Shown here: piece after piece, positions 8,206 through 16,880 of the stretch
How the letters are laid out: each line of letters opens with the position of its first letter
Position numbering within the stretch: the first letter of the stretch is position 1
Assembly (NCBI GenBank): GCA_001603075.1
Contig: LVBB01000138.1
Span: forward strand, 1-64,000
Origin: Phycisphaerales bacterium Planc_01
GTDB lineage: Bacteria; Planctomycetota; Phycisphaerae; Sedimentisphaerales; Anaerobacaceae
DNA length: 64,000 nucleotides
Direction of reading: 5' to 3'
Made by a program: the position numbers and the translations under genes
The notes under the pieces: model-generated
The model's database searches: none
Seen by the model: only the letters and a program-made list of their open reading frames with translations
Told to the model about the DNA's origin: nothing

Positions 8206-9209
8206 CCCACCACCTTGATCGTCACGATATCCTGCACATCGATCAGCCCGACGGGGCGGTCGTCGCCGTCCACCACAGGCAGTTCGTCGATGCGGTATTT
8301 GTGGAAGATGGCCGTAGCCTCCGAGGCGAGCGCGTCGGCGCGGATCCGTTTGCACCCGGCGGTCATGACATCGCCGACGTGACGCTGGAAACCGGCCGCT
8401 CCCTCCTGCGTCAGGAGCCGCCGCAGGTCGCCGTCGGTGACGATCCCGGCCAGGCGACCGTCGTCGTCCACCACCATCACCGCACCGTGCCGTTTCACGT
8501 CGCGCGTCGCCGCGAGCATCGCCTCCACGGTGTCGGCGCGTCGGGCCAGGGGAAGCCTCTCGCCCGGCTGAAACATCATCGACTGCTCGACCGTCATCAG
8601 CTTGCGGCCAAGCGACCCGCCCGGATGAAACCGAACGTAATCCTCCACGCGGAAGTTCCGCGCCTTCATCACAGTGAAGGCCAGAGCGTCGCCGATGGCA
8701 AGCATGCAGGTCGTCGAGACGCTGGGCGCGACCCCGAGCGGGCAGGCCTCGTTGACCTTGCCCATACACAGAACCACATCACTGTACCGGCTCAGCGTCG
8801 AATCCCCGTCGCTGGTGATCGCAATCAGGCGGATCTGAAGCTGTTTGACCAGATTGATCAGACGCGTAATCTCATCGGTTTCCCCGCCATAGCTGAGCAC
8901 GATTACAATATCGTTCTGTCGCAGCCGGCCCAAATCGCCATGAACGGCTTCGGCCGGGTGAAGGAAGTGGCTCGGCGTGCCCGTCGACGCCAGTGTGGCG
9001 CTGATCTTGCGACCGATGATCCCGGCCTTGCCGATTCCACTGACGATGCACGAGCCCGTGCAATGGTACATCATCTCGACGGCGCGGGCGAACGACTCGT
9101 CCACGACCGGCGTCATCGCGGTGATCGCATCGGCCTCTGCGGCGATCACCCGACGGGCGTAATCGAGATCGAATTCCACGGCACGGTTCTGAAGTTCTTC
9201 TGTTTTCAT
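8202..9209 (-). CDS. kdsD: Arabinose-5-phosphate isomerase (KdsD)
   Basis: The 335-residue protein has an N-terminal SIS sugar-isomerase domain (about 45-180), with GIGKAGIIGRKISATLASTG and a VLSYGGETDEI loop. A pair of CBS domains follows (about 215-330). This is the standard API architecture, converting ribulose 5-phosphate to arabinose 5-phosphate for Kdo synthesis. It is first in the Kdo block kdsD-kdsC-lptC-like, downstream of RNase G. KdsA and KdsB are not in the window. Confidence 0.93.
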   Translation of the reverse strand: MKTEELQNRAVEFDLDYARRVIAAEADAITAMTPVVDESFARAVEMMYHCTGSCIVSGIGKAGIIGRKISATLASTGTPSHFLHPAEAVHGDLGRLRQNDIVIVLSYGGETDEITRLINLVKQLQIRLIAITSDGDSTLSRYSDVVLCMGKVNEACPLGVAPSVSTTCMLAIGDALAFTVMKARNFRVEDYVRFHPGGSLGRKLMTVEQSMMFQPGERLPLARRADTVEAMLAATRDVKRHGAVMVVDDDGRLAGIVTDGDLRRLLTQEGAAGFQRHVGDVMTAGCKRIRADALASEATAIFHKYRIDELPVVDGDDRPVGLIDVQDIVTIKVVG

Positions 9210-9321
9210 GCTCTGCCAAATCGTTGGGACCCATCGATCGCTTGCCCCATCCCCGGCGTCATGTTGTACGCGATCGTGCCGGCCGGGTCAAGCCCCATCG
9301 GCACAGGAGGGACGCTCGGGC

Positions 9322-10848
9322 CTACAGCTTCACCTCGCCGCCCCGCTCGTTATAGCAGATGAGCTGGCGTTCTTCGCCGACGCAGTCGGGCGAGGAATGG
9401 ATGACGACCCGTTTCTCCGCAAGCTGCTCGATCTGGGCGATGGCGGCCCGTTTCTCGTTTTGCAGATAGTCGGCCACCTCCGGCGAAACGGACAGCTCGA
9501 TGCGTTTGATGTGCTCCTGCGAAACCGCCAGATTCAGCAGGCGGATGATCTCCAGGGCCAGCGATTCGTGGCTCTTGACGAATCCGGTCCCGGCGCAATG
9601 CGGACAGGCCAGATACGTGCTCAGATGCAACGACGGACGCATCCGCTGGCGCGTCATCTCGATGACGCCGAACCGGCTGATCCGAAGGATCTTGGCCCGG
9701 GCCCGGTCCGTCCGGACGGCCTCGCGAAAGGCCCGCTCGACTTCCTTGCGGTGCTTCTGGCTTCGCATGTCGATGAAGTCGCAGACGATCAGCCCGCCGA
9801 GGTCGCGCAGCCGCAGTTGCCGGGCGATCTCGACAGCCGCCTCCATGTTGCTCTCGAACGCCGTCTGCTCGGCGCCTTCCTGCTTGCGATGGCGTCCGCT
9901 GTTGACGTCGATCGAAACCAGGGCTTCGGTCTGCTCGATCACAATCGAGCCGCCACATTTCAGATCGACCGAGCGGGACTGGACCTTGGCGATCTCCCCT
10001 TCGATCTGGTACTTGTGAAACAGGGGAATCTTCCCGTCGTAGTGCATCAGTTTCGGCTTCAGACGCGGCATGGCGATCGACAGGAAGTCCCTGATCTTTC
10101 GGATGGTGTTGTCCGAGTCGCAAACGATCTTCGAGACTTTCGTGTTCAGCACGTCGCGCAGGGCCCGAATCACCAGGTCCGATTCCTGGTAGATGTCGCC
10201 CGGCGCCTTTTCGCTGTCGATGCGCGTCTGTACGGCGTGCCAGAGCCGTTTGAGATACCTCAGGTCGTTCTGGATGTCGCGTTTCGACGCTCCCTGCCCG
10301 GCGGTGCGAATGATGTAGCCCATCCCCTTGGGCGAGCCGCTCTCATCGAACACTTCCGCCAGACGCTTGCGCTCCTGCTCGTCCTCGATCTTATGCGAGA
10401 TGCCATACCCCTTCATCCACGGCATCATCACCAGATGCTTGCCCGGCAGCGCCAGATAGGTGCTCAGGGTCGGCCCTTTGGTCTTGAGGCCTTCCTTGGT
10501 CACCTGGACGACCAGTTCCTGGCCCCTTCGCAGGCAGTTCTGCATCGGGGGGCGGTCCTTGAGGGCCTGTCGCCGTCCGATGTTTTCGAGCACGTTGCTC
10601 TTCATATTGGGGAAATACCGGGGGTGCACGTCGGAGATATGGAGAAAGCCGTTTCGATCGATCCCGATGTCGATGAAGGCGGCCTGGATTCCCGACTCGA
10701 TGTTGACGACTCGTCCCTTGTAAATGTTGCCGACGTGGGCGCCGACGCTGGCGCGCTCGACGTAGAGTTCTTCGAGTGAGCCGTTTTCCACCACGGCCAC
10801 TCGGCACTCCTCTCGCTCGGCCACGTTAATCAGCATTTCTCGTGACAT
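9322..10848 (-). CDS. rng: Ribonuclease G/E
   Basis: The 508-residue protein has an N-terminal S1 domain (about residues 35-125; NIYKGRVVNIESGIQAAFID). The RNase E/G catalytic core follows, with VSIDVNSG and GLIVCDFIDM carrying the acidic metal ligands, and then the zinc-link motif CPHCAGTG. It lacks the long C-terminal scaffold of RNase E, so it fits RNase G. It cuts single-stranded RNA in the cytoplasm and takes part in rRNA maturation and mRNA decay. The DUF2344 gene lies directly upstream, a common bacterial neighbour of this family. Confidence 0.93.
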   Translation of the reverse strand: MSREMLINVAEREECRVAVVENGSLEELYVERASVGAHVGNIYKGRVVNIESGIQAAFIDIGIDRNGFLHISDVHPRYFPNMKSNVLENIGRRQALKDRPPMQNCLRRGQELVVQVTKEGLKTKGPTLSTYLALPGKHLVMMPWMKGYGISHKIEDEQERKRLAEVFDESGSPKGMGYIIRTAGQGASKRDIQNDLRYLKRLWHAVQTRIDSEKAPGDIYQESDLVIRALRDVLNTKVSKIVCDSDNTIRKIRDFLSIAMPRLKPKLMHYDGKIPLFHKYQIEGEIAKVQSRSVDLKCGGSIVIEQTEALVSIDVNSGRHRKQEGAEQTAFESNMEAAVEIARQLRLRDLGGLIVCDFIDMRSQKHRKEVERAFREAVRTDRARAKILRISRFGVIEMTRQRMRPSLHLSTYLACPHCAGTGFVKSHESLALEIIRLLNLAVSQEHIKRIELSVSPEVADYLQNEKRAAIAQIEQLAEKRVVIHSSPDCVGEERQLICYNERGGEVKL

Positions 10849-10899
10849 ATCCTACATCCTCGTCATCTGTCGCAATCCGCCGGTCGGCGGATTCCAGGG

Positions 10900-11658
10900 T
10901 CATGTGATAGTCCATACGACGTCCCTGCGTCGGACGGGCCCGTTCAGATCGTGGGGCGTCAGTTCGAGCAGGGGCATCAGCTCATCGACCCGGACGGAGC
11001 CGGCGTCGCTGATGCCGCACTCGACGATTGCCCGAGTCTCCTTCAATTCGATGGCTCGCAGATACGGCCGGATGTCCATGCGGCGTCCCTCTCGCCGCTC
11101 CGGCGTGACCCGTTCCACCACCAGGCTGTCACGGGCCATGATTTGGCGAATTCTCTCCCTCAGGGCCTCGATGCGGCCCTCACAACTACCCGCGCGATCC
11201 AGATCGAAGACATAGCGGGCCGTCTCCGGCCGGAACGACGCATTCGATTTCATCGTCGCGATCGAATGAACCGCGATGTCGCTTGGAAGCGCTCCGCTCA
11301 AGGCCTCCTTCATTCGCTCGTGCCACGCCTGCCGCGCGCCGTCCGGACCGTCCTCCACGGGGATTCCGTTTACATCGAAGAGCTTCAGAACCAGAAGCTC
11401 GTCGTCCGAGGCAACCCCTACGGATCGTGGCAGCGGCAGGGACAGCTTGGGATGCGGGTTGAATCCCTGAGAGTACTTGACGGGCACGCCCGCCCGCACG
11501 CTCGCTCGCTCGAATACGCGCAGCGTCTCCGCATGCGAAAGAAATCTCAACAGACCTCCGATCCCGAACCGCACCGCCGCCGTGGCATCCGTCACCCAGC
11601 CCGACGGCGTCCCCTCCGGACGGTCGTTTGAGTTTTCCTTTGTGGCCTCTACGCCCAT
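10900..11658 (-). CDS. TIGR03936/DUF2344 family protein
   Basis: The protein has about 252 residues with the typical DUF2344 opening, AAVRFGIGGLLRFLSHAE, followed by YSQGFNPHPKLSLPLPRSVG. In many bacteria this domain is fused to, or encoded next to, a radical-SAM (TIGR03960) protein and precedes RNase E/G. Here only the DUF2344 part exists, and it sits just before rng. Its biochemical role is not established. The ATG at 11658 (after AGAGAG) is preferred; a GTG at 11718 without a good ribosome binding site would add 20 residues. Confidence 0.85.
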   Translation of the reverse strand: MGVEATKENSNDRPEGTPSGWVTDATAAVRFGIGGLLRFLSHAETLRVFERASVRAGVPVKYSQGFNPHPKLSLPLPRSVGVASDDELLVLKLFDVNGIPVEDGPDGARQAWHERMKEALSGALPSDIAVHSIATMKSNASFRPETARYVFDLDRAGSCEGRIEALRERIRQIMARDSLVVERVTPERREGRRMDIRPYLRAIELKETRAIVECGISDAGSVRVDELMPLLELTPHDLNGPVRRRDVVWTIT

Positions 11659-11722
11659 CTGCTCTCTGATCGATCTGTTTGCGTCACTGTCTTGTCTGTC
11701 CACGCGGCACGCCGACACCGGA

Positions 11723-13462
11723 TCAGAACGCCTCGGGCAGCACCTTGCGCGCGGCGTTACGAAGGTAGTTCGAGATCTGCCGCTCGGAGTTCATCCCCAG
11801 GACCTTCCGCGTCAGAACGTGACAGTCCTCCAGCGTGACGCATCGGATCATCTGTTTGACCTCGGGAATGAGCGGGGCCGAGAGGGACAAGGTTCGCACA
11901 CCGAGCCCCAGCAGGACCATGACATACTCCGGCTCCGACGCCATCTCTCCGCAGACCGACAGGTCGATCTGGGCCTTGTAGGCGTCCTGAATCACGGTGC
12001 GCACCAGACGCAGAACGGCCGGATCCGCCGGCGAATACAGCGTCGAGACCTGTTCGTTGCCCCGGTCCACCGCCAGCGTATACTGCGTCAGATCGTTGGT
12101 TCCGATGCTGAAGAAGTCCGAGTCCCTCGCCAGCGTCGATGCCGTCAGGGCCGCCGACGGCGTCTCGACCATGATGCCCACATCGATCCGCCGATCGTAC
12201 GCGATGCCTTCCTCGTCCAGATCCTCCATGACGTCGTGCAGAATCATCTTGGCCTGCATCAACTCCTGAATGTTGGTAATCAGCGGGAACATGATTTTGA
12301 CCCGACCGAGGACCGACGCGCGAAGAATCGCCCGAAGCTGCGCTTTGAACATCGCCAGGTTCTGAAGACAGAACCGGATCGAACGCAGCCCGAGGAACGG
12401 ATTCGGCTCCGGGGCGAACCGTTTGCTCTGCGTGTACTTGTCGGCGCCGAGGTCCACGGTGCGAATCACCACGGGCCGATCCTGGCAGAGGTGCAGGGTC
12501 TGGGCGTACGCGCGGTAGTGCTCCTCTTCCGATGGTTCGGTGGGTCGGTTCAAATAGAGAAACTCGGTGCGGTACAGGCCGATCCCCTCACCGCCCTTCT
12601 CGATCACCCCTTCGGCCTCGTCGGGAAACTCGATGTTTCCCAGCAACGTGATCGTCACCCCGTCGCGCGTTTCGGCGGGTTTCTCCCGAATCGTGTCGAG
12701 CTTTTGTTCAAGCGCGACGAACTCGCGCGAGTACGCCTCGTATTGCGCAACGGTCTCGGCATCGGGATTGACGATCACCAGGCCGCGGTTGCCGTCAATG
12801 ATGACCGAATCGCCCCCGCTGGCGATCTCTGTCAGGTCCTCCAGGGCCACGACGGCCGGAATGCCCAGCGAGCGGGCCACGATGGCCGCGTGGCTGGTGC
12901 GGCCCCCGGCGTCCGAGGCGATGCCCTTCACGAACGCCTTGTTGAACCCGGCCGTCTGCGTCGGACTCAGTTCCCTCGCCACGACGATGACCTCTTCCCG
13001 CAACCGACCGAGGTCCTCGCGCTTGTCGCCGAGCAGATGCCGCAGCAAACGCCGCTCGATATCGTACACGTCCGCCGCACGCTCGCTGATGTAGCTGTCC
13101 TTGACCTCGGTGAACCGCGCGGCGAACCGCCGAAGGACCGAGGCAACGGCGTATTCGGCCGTGACGGACTCCTCGTGAATGAGATCGGTGATCTGACGTC
13201 GCAGACTCCGGTCTCGAAGAAAACGCAGATGCACCGCAAAGATGTCCTTGATCCGTCCGCCGCCCAACTGCTCCTGCGCCTGCTCCAGTCCGCTGAGCTC
13301 GCGCACCGCGTCGGCAAAGGCGTTCCGCGCACGCTGGACCTCAAGCATCCGCTGCGACGACGCGATCTGGCGCCGGGGAATTCGGTAGTCCTCCGAATCG
13401 AGGATCAGACATCGCCCGATCGAGACACCCGGCGAAACGGCAATTCCCTTCTTGATCTCCAT
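11723..13462 (-). CDS. ptsI: Phosphoenolpyruvate-protein phosphotransferase (PTS enzyme I)
   Basis: The 579-residue protein matches PTS enzyme I in length and layout. It has the phosphorylated histidine in GGRTSHAAIVARSLGIPAVV (about 185-205), PEP-binding residues in GIGLYRTEFLYL, the signature DFFSIGTNDLTQYTLAVDR, and the active cysteine in SVCGEMASEPE. It moves phosphate from PEP to HPr. No GAF domain is present, so it is PtsI rather than PtsP. It lies between the HPr gene and DUF2344. No sugar permease (EIIBC) is encoded in the window, so a regulatory role is likely. Confidence 0.95.
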   Translation of the reverse strand: MEIKKGIAVSPGVSIGRCLILDSEDYRIPRRQIASSQRMLEVQRARNAFADAVRELSGLEQAQEQLGGGRIKDIFAVHLRFLRDRSLRRQITDLIHEESVTAEYAVASVLRRFAARFTEVKDSYISERAADVYDIERRLLRHLLGDKREDLGRLREEVIVVARELSPTQTAGFNKAFVKGIASDAGGRTSHAAIVARSLGIPAVVALEDLTEIASGGDSVIIDGNRGLVIVNPDAETVAQYEAYSREFVALEQKLDTIREKPAETRDGVTITLLGNIEFPDEAEGVIEKGGEGIGLYRTEFLYLNRPTEPSEEEHYRAYAQTLHLCQDRPVVIRTVDLGADKYTQSKRFAPEPNPFLGLRSIRFCLQNLAMFKAQLRAILRASVLGRVKIMFPLITNIQELMQAKMILHDVMEDLDEEGIAYDRRIDVGIMVETPSAALTASTLARDSDFFSIGTNDLTQYTLAVDRGNEQVSTLYSPADPAVLRLVRTVIQDAYKAQIDLSVCGEMASEPEYVMVLLGLGVRTLSLSAPLIPEVKQMIRCVTLEDCHVLTRKVLGMNSERQISNYLRNAARKVLPEAF

Positions 13463-13482
13463 GTCAAAGCCTGCGGGACCGA

Positions 13483-13782
13483 TCAGTCTCCGTCCTTGGG
13501 CGGTACCTCATCAAACGTCTGCCGCTCCATGAAGGCGCGCAGGACCTCCACGGCCTCTTCCGCATCCGGCCCCGTGGCCCGGATGTCCAATCGCGTCCCC
13601 GCCGTAGCAGCCAGTCCGATGACGTGCATGATGCTCTTGGCATCACCTCGCTCTTTTTCGGTGCCAATCGTGATGTCACAATTGTACCGATTCGCCAGAT
13701 CGACGAACTGCATGGCAGGGCGCATGTGAAGGCCGTTTTGGCTCTTGATCTGGACGGTTGTCTGACAAACCGGATGGTCCAA
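13483..13782 (-). CDS. HPr phosphocarrier protein
   Basis: The product is a 99-residue HPr with the phosphorylation site His19 in QNGLHMRPAMQFV and the regulatory serine Ser50 in AKSIMHVIGLAA, at the same spacing as His15/Ser46 in classic HPr. The start is a TTG at 13782, placed after AGGAGAAGGAACG. The longer upstream frame has no HPr character and overlaps the EIIA gene, so the TTG is chosen. The retained serine suggests possible control by HPr kinase, which is not in the window. It carries phosphate from enzyme I to the EIIA protein encoded upstream. Confidence 0.92.
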   Translation of the reverse strand: MDHPVCQTTVQIKSQNGLHMRPAMQFVDLANRYNCDITIGTEKERGDAKSIMHVIGLAATAGTRLDIRATGPDAEEAVEVLRAFMERQTFDEVPPKDGD

Positions 13783-13835
13783 CGTTCCTTCTCCTGCCCA
13801 TAAGCGACGCTCCTCGCGTTCGCCCGCGATACGGG

Positions 13836-14318
13836 TTACCACGACGGGTTCTCGTCGGCTTCTCTGAGCAAGTCCTCGCATGCCTCCGGCGTCCGGCACT
13901 GTCGCAGAAACTTGCGGAACTTCTCTTTTTGCAGGTGACGGAACAGATTCTCCATCGCCTGCAGGTGCCGATCGGCGTTGTCCACCGGACTGACCAGCAG
14001 GATAACCGAATACACCGGCTGCTCGTCCAGCGCCGCGAAATCGATCCCCGCATCGGTCTGCCCGATCACCGCGATCACATCCTTGGCCGCCGCGTGCTTG
14101 ACGTGCGGAACCGCCACGCCCTTGCCCATCCCGGTGCTGGCCTCGTCTTCCCTCTTGATCACCGCCTTGGTGATCTCGGCGGCCGACTTGGCCGGCAGCT
14201 TCCCTGCCTGGACCAGCGACGCCACCATCTCGGCGATGGCCCCATTTCGATCCTGCGCCTGCAAGGTAGGGATCGTTGCCTCAAAACACACAAAATCTGC
14301 AAACTTCATTCTTCGCAT
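13836..14318 (-). CDS. PTS EIIA-like protein (PtsN/fructose type)
   Basis: This 160-residue single-domain PTS_EIIA_2 protein has the phosphorylated histidine in GVAVPHVKHA (His72). No EIIB or EIIC is fused or adjacent. Together with HPr and enzyme I downstream and the hibernation factor upstream, this matches the nitrogen-PTS arrangement found near rpoN/hpf in many Gram-negative bacteria, where EIIA acts by binding regulators. The ATG at 14318 follows TAGGACTGG; an ATG three codons later is possible. The regulatory target cannot be told from sequence. Confidence 0.88.
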   Translation of the reverse strand: MRRMKFADFVCFEATIPTLQAQDRNGAIAEMVASLVQAGKLPAKSAAEITKAVIKREDEASTGMGKGVAVPHVKHAAAKDVIAVIGQTDAGIDFAALDEQPVYSVILLVSPVDNADRHLQAMENLFRHLQKEKFRKFLRQCRTPEACEDLLREADENPSW

Positions 14319-14390
14319 CCAGTCCTATCTGTAGCCGTCAACTGTTAGAGGCCCACGCAGAAACATAACACGCTCCTCCGGCGTCGCCGT

Positions 14391-14723
14391 TCAGGCCGAC
14401 TCGTATCCTCCCCCCGTCCCCGTGTGCTTGTTGTTTCGTTCCTTGGTCTTCTTGCGTCGCAGTTGCTCCTCCAGTTTGCGCACGGCGGCGTCGATGCCCT
14501 TGTACGCGTCGTCGGCCGCCTCCGTGGCGACGAATACGTTGCTGTGCTCGCCTCGGGCAATGATCTCAATGCCGATCTTGCCTGCGGTCTGCTCGCCGTC
14601 CACAACCACCTCGACCTGACTGACCGTGTTGTAGAACCTCGGCAACCTGCTCGTCTTCTCCTCGGCGTACTCCTTCATGGCGTCCGTGATCGTGATGTGC
14701 TTGCCCGTGATTGTGAAATCCAA
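14391..14723 (-). CDS. hpf: Ribosome hibernation-promoting factor (HPF/RaiA, short form)
   Basis: The 110-residue protein opens with MDFTITGKHITITDAMKEYA, the typical HPF/YfiA start, and continues with the beta-alpha-beta-beta-beta-alpha core ending in YKGIDAAVRKLEEQL. A basic tail follows (RRKKTKERNNKH). It lacks the C-terminal dimerisation domain of long HPF. It binds the ribosomal A/P-site region in resting cells. It is the first of the hpf-ptsN-HPr-ptsI run, as next to rpoN in other bacteria, but no rpoN is seen here. Confidence 0.92.
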   Translation of the reverse strand: MDFTITGKHITITDAMKEYAEEKTSRLPRFYNTVSQVEVVVDGEQTAGKIGIEIIARGEHSNVFVATEAADDAYKGIDAAVRKLEEQLRRKKTKERNNKHTGTGGGYESA

Positions 14724-14745
14724 TGCGCATCTCCTTAATCAGCAA

Positions 14746-15480
14746 TCATCCCCATTTCTGTGGTTCCTGCGGCCGCTCCGTATACGCGCGGGGCAACGCC
14801 ATCGCCTCCTGACGATCCGGGACGATCACCCCGGCGCTGATGGCGAAACGGAACGCCTCCTCGATGGTCATATCCAAGGCGATCGTCTGCTCCTTCGGCA
14901 CGACAATGACGTAGCCGGTCACCGGGGTCGGCGAGTTCGGCACCAGTACCGTCAAAAATTCCTTCTGCACGCTCTGCGTGATCTTCGTCAGACCCGAGCC
15001 TGTCACGAACCCGATCGACCAGATGCCCTTGCGAGGGTATTCCACAGCCACCACGCGCGAGAACATCTTTTGCTTCTCTTCCTGCGTCAGTACGAAATCG
15101 GTCACCTGCTTGACATACGGGTACACCCGTCGCAGAACCGGCGTGTTCATAATGAACGCCTCGACCAGGCGCCACAGGGCCCGGCCCACCACGCTGGCCA
15201 GCAGCGCCCCCACGACGAAGACCAGCAGCAACGCGATGAAGAACCCCATCGCCGAGCCGGCCGCCCCATCGACGAAGATCCTCGTCAGATCCTCGCGCGT
15301 CAGGCCATGATCCCCCTGAAACTGCAGGATCAGCCACACCAGACCACGGTTGATGTAGATGCTGACGTTGGCCTTGATGACGCCATAGCCCCACACAAGA
15401 ATCCAAATCGTCAGCAACGCCGGCAGCAAGACCGCCAACCCGCGGAGGAAGTAGCTCTTGAATCGTTTGGTTATGCCCAT
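14746..15480 (-). CDS. DUF502 family membrane protein
   Basis: The 244-residue protein starts MGITKRFKSYFLRGLAVLLP. It has two strong membrane segments (about residues 13-35 and 75-100) and the DUF502 signature NTPVLRRVYPYVKQVTDF, followed by a soluble C-terminal domain. The ATG at 15480 is preferred to an upstream start because the added N-terminus is unlike the family. Function is unknown; some members are linked to membrane trafficking in plants (LCV/COV), but nothing here shows this. It is 22 bases upstream of hpf on the same strand. Confidence 0.85.
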   Translation of the reverse strand: MGITKRFKSYFLRGLAVLLPALLTIWILVWGYGVIKANVSIYINRGLVWLILQFQGDHGLTREDLTRIFVDGAAGSAMGFFIALLLVFVVGALLASVVGRALWRLVEAFIMNTPVLRRVYPYVKQVTDFVLTQEEKQKMFSRVVAVEYPRKGIWSIGFVTGSGLTKITQSVQKEFLTVLVPNSPTPVTGYVIVVPKEQTIALDMTIEEAFRFAISAGVIVPDRQEAMALPRAYTERPQEPQKWG

Positions 15481-15567
15481 TCCACTGCAACAGCTCTTCA
15501 CCGCCGAAAACGGCCCTGTCGCAGACGTCCCGCGACGCGGAAACCGCATCTATCCAACGTCGATAGC

Positions 15568-16614
15568 TTAATTTGCGCCATTTTCATCGTCAACTAAAAA
15601 CTGACGCGGCAGATGGCCTCCCAGCAGGTGAACCATGCCGCCGGGCAGCGAGGCCACCACCCAGACGAACCGCTGACAAAACGCCAGCGCCAAGGCGCTT
15701 TCGCCTGTCGCGGCGGTCAGGGAGGTGAACATCGCCACGACACCGGCCTCCAGCACGCCTAAGCCAGCGATACTGATCGGGATCGCCGCAACAACCCATG
15801 TGACGGGGAATATCACGAAGTAGTACCTGGCCCCGGCCTCGATGCCCAGATTCCGGCCCAACAGCCAGAATGCCGCCACCACGATGCCCTGGCCCGCTAC
15901 CGTCAGCAGCAGCGCCGCCAGCATTGTCAGCGGTTTGGACAGATAGACCGCCAAGGCCGTTCGGACCCGACCGAGAAGCTCGGCACCCCGGCCCCAAAGC
16001 CGCCCAACCGTGCTCCTTAGCCGAAGGCGAACGCCCCGATGGAGAAGTGAAACCGCCACAATGGCCGCCAGAACCACAAGAAGCCACAGGGCCGCCCCCT
16101 TGTACGTCGCAACGCCCTGCCGCATCTCTTCGCCCTGGGTCGCCTCTGCCTCAATCGCCCGGCCGCGAAGAAACAAGAGGTAGGCCACAACCGCCATCAG
16201 TACCATGCCCGCCAGACCGACGACGCGGTCCACGAACACGCTGAGCACCCCTTCCAGCCTCCGGTGCGTGTGTTTGGTCACATAATATGCCTTCAGAAGG
16301 TCGCCCCCGACCGAGCTGGGCATCAGGTTGTTGTAGAACAGCCCGACAAAATACAGCCTCACGGCTGCAGTCATCGCAATATGGATCGATTGGGCCCGAA
16401 GCAGCAGCCACCAGCGAAACGCCACCACGACCTGACCGACCACATAGGCCGCCAGGCTCAGGACGAAGCACCCCCAGCTCAGACGGCCGAACACTTCCCG
16501 CAATTTTTCCCAGTCCTGGCCGTGGAATACCCACACAATCGCCGCCGTCGCAACGACAATCCGCGCGAGCAGCGATCCGTGCCGGATCTTCCTGGCGTCC
16601 TGTGCCTCTGGCAA
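15568..16614 (-). CDS. UPF0104/AglD-like flippase-domain membrane protein
   Basis: The 348-residue polytopic protein has about eight membrane segments. Characteristic motifs are FYNNLMPSSVGGDLLKAYYV and PISIAGLGVLEAGVVAMF. These match the lysylphosphatidylglycerol-synthase membrane region (UPF0104), without the soluble synthase domain. Such proteins often accompany glycolipid and surface-glycan genes. The start is TTG at 16612-16614, with GGAGG seven bases before it. A second family member is encoded at 33870-34874. Confidence 0.85.
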   Translation of the reverse strand: MPEAQDARKIRHGSLLARIVVATAAIVWVFHGQDWEKLREVFGRLSWGCFVLSLAAYVVGQVVVAFRWWLLLRAQSIHIAMTAAVRLYFVGLFYNNLMPSSVGGDLLKAYYVTKHTHRRLEGVLSVFVDRVVGLAGMVLMAVVAYLLFLRGRAIEAEATQGEEMRQGVATYKGAALWLLVVLAAIVAVSLLHRGVRLRLRSTVGRLWGRGAELLGRVRTALAVYLSKPLTMLAALLLTVAGQGIVVAAFWLLGRNLGIEAGARYYFVIFPVTWVVAAIPISIAGLGVLEAGVVAMFTSLTAATGESALALAFCQRFVWVVASLPGGMVHLLGGHLPRQFLVDDENGAN

Positions 16615-16880
16615 TGGTTGCCTCCAAAAAGCGAGCGTTCCATCAAATCATACCGACTAAACGGGAACGTGACAAGACGTTGGGGTGCGCGAATTTGGCC
16701 GCTCCAGCTCCCATTTCCCCCCCGCACGGCACCCCAGATGAACACACCACCACCCCGCGGGCGAGCCAGGACCGCTGCCGCAGGAATCTTGCGGCTCTCT
16801 CGGGTTTTTCGTGGAAGTCGCGTCACATCGGTCCGCCTCGGCTCACTTTAGAGTAAGGCACCGTCAACAGGAGGCATGGC

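Noticed and set aside
7693-8769. A 358-codon frame that includes KdsC with a long N-terminal part
   Set aside because: The extra N-terminal part is out-of-frame KdsD sequence. KdsC starts at 8205 by an ATGA overlap and then has the family length.
11477-13729. A 750-codon plus-strand frame opposite ptsI
   Set aside because: Antisense to a certain enzyme I gene with all catalytic motifs; the frame has no motif of its own.
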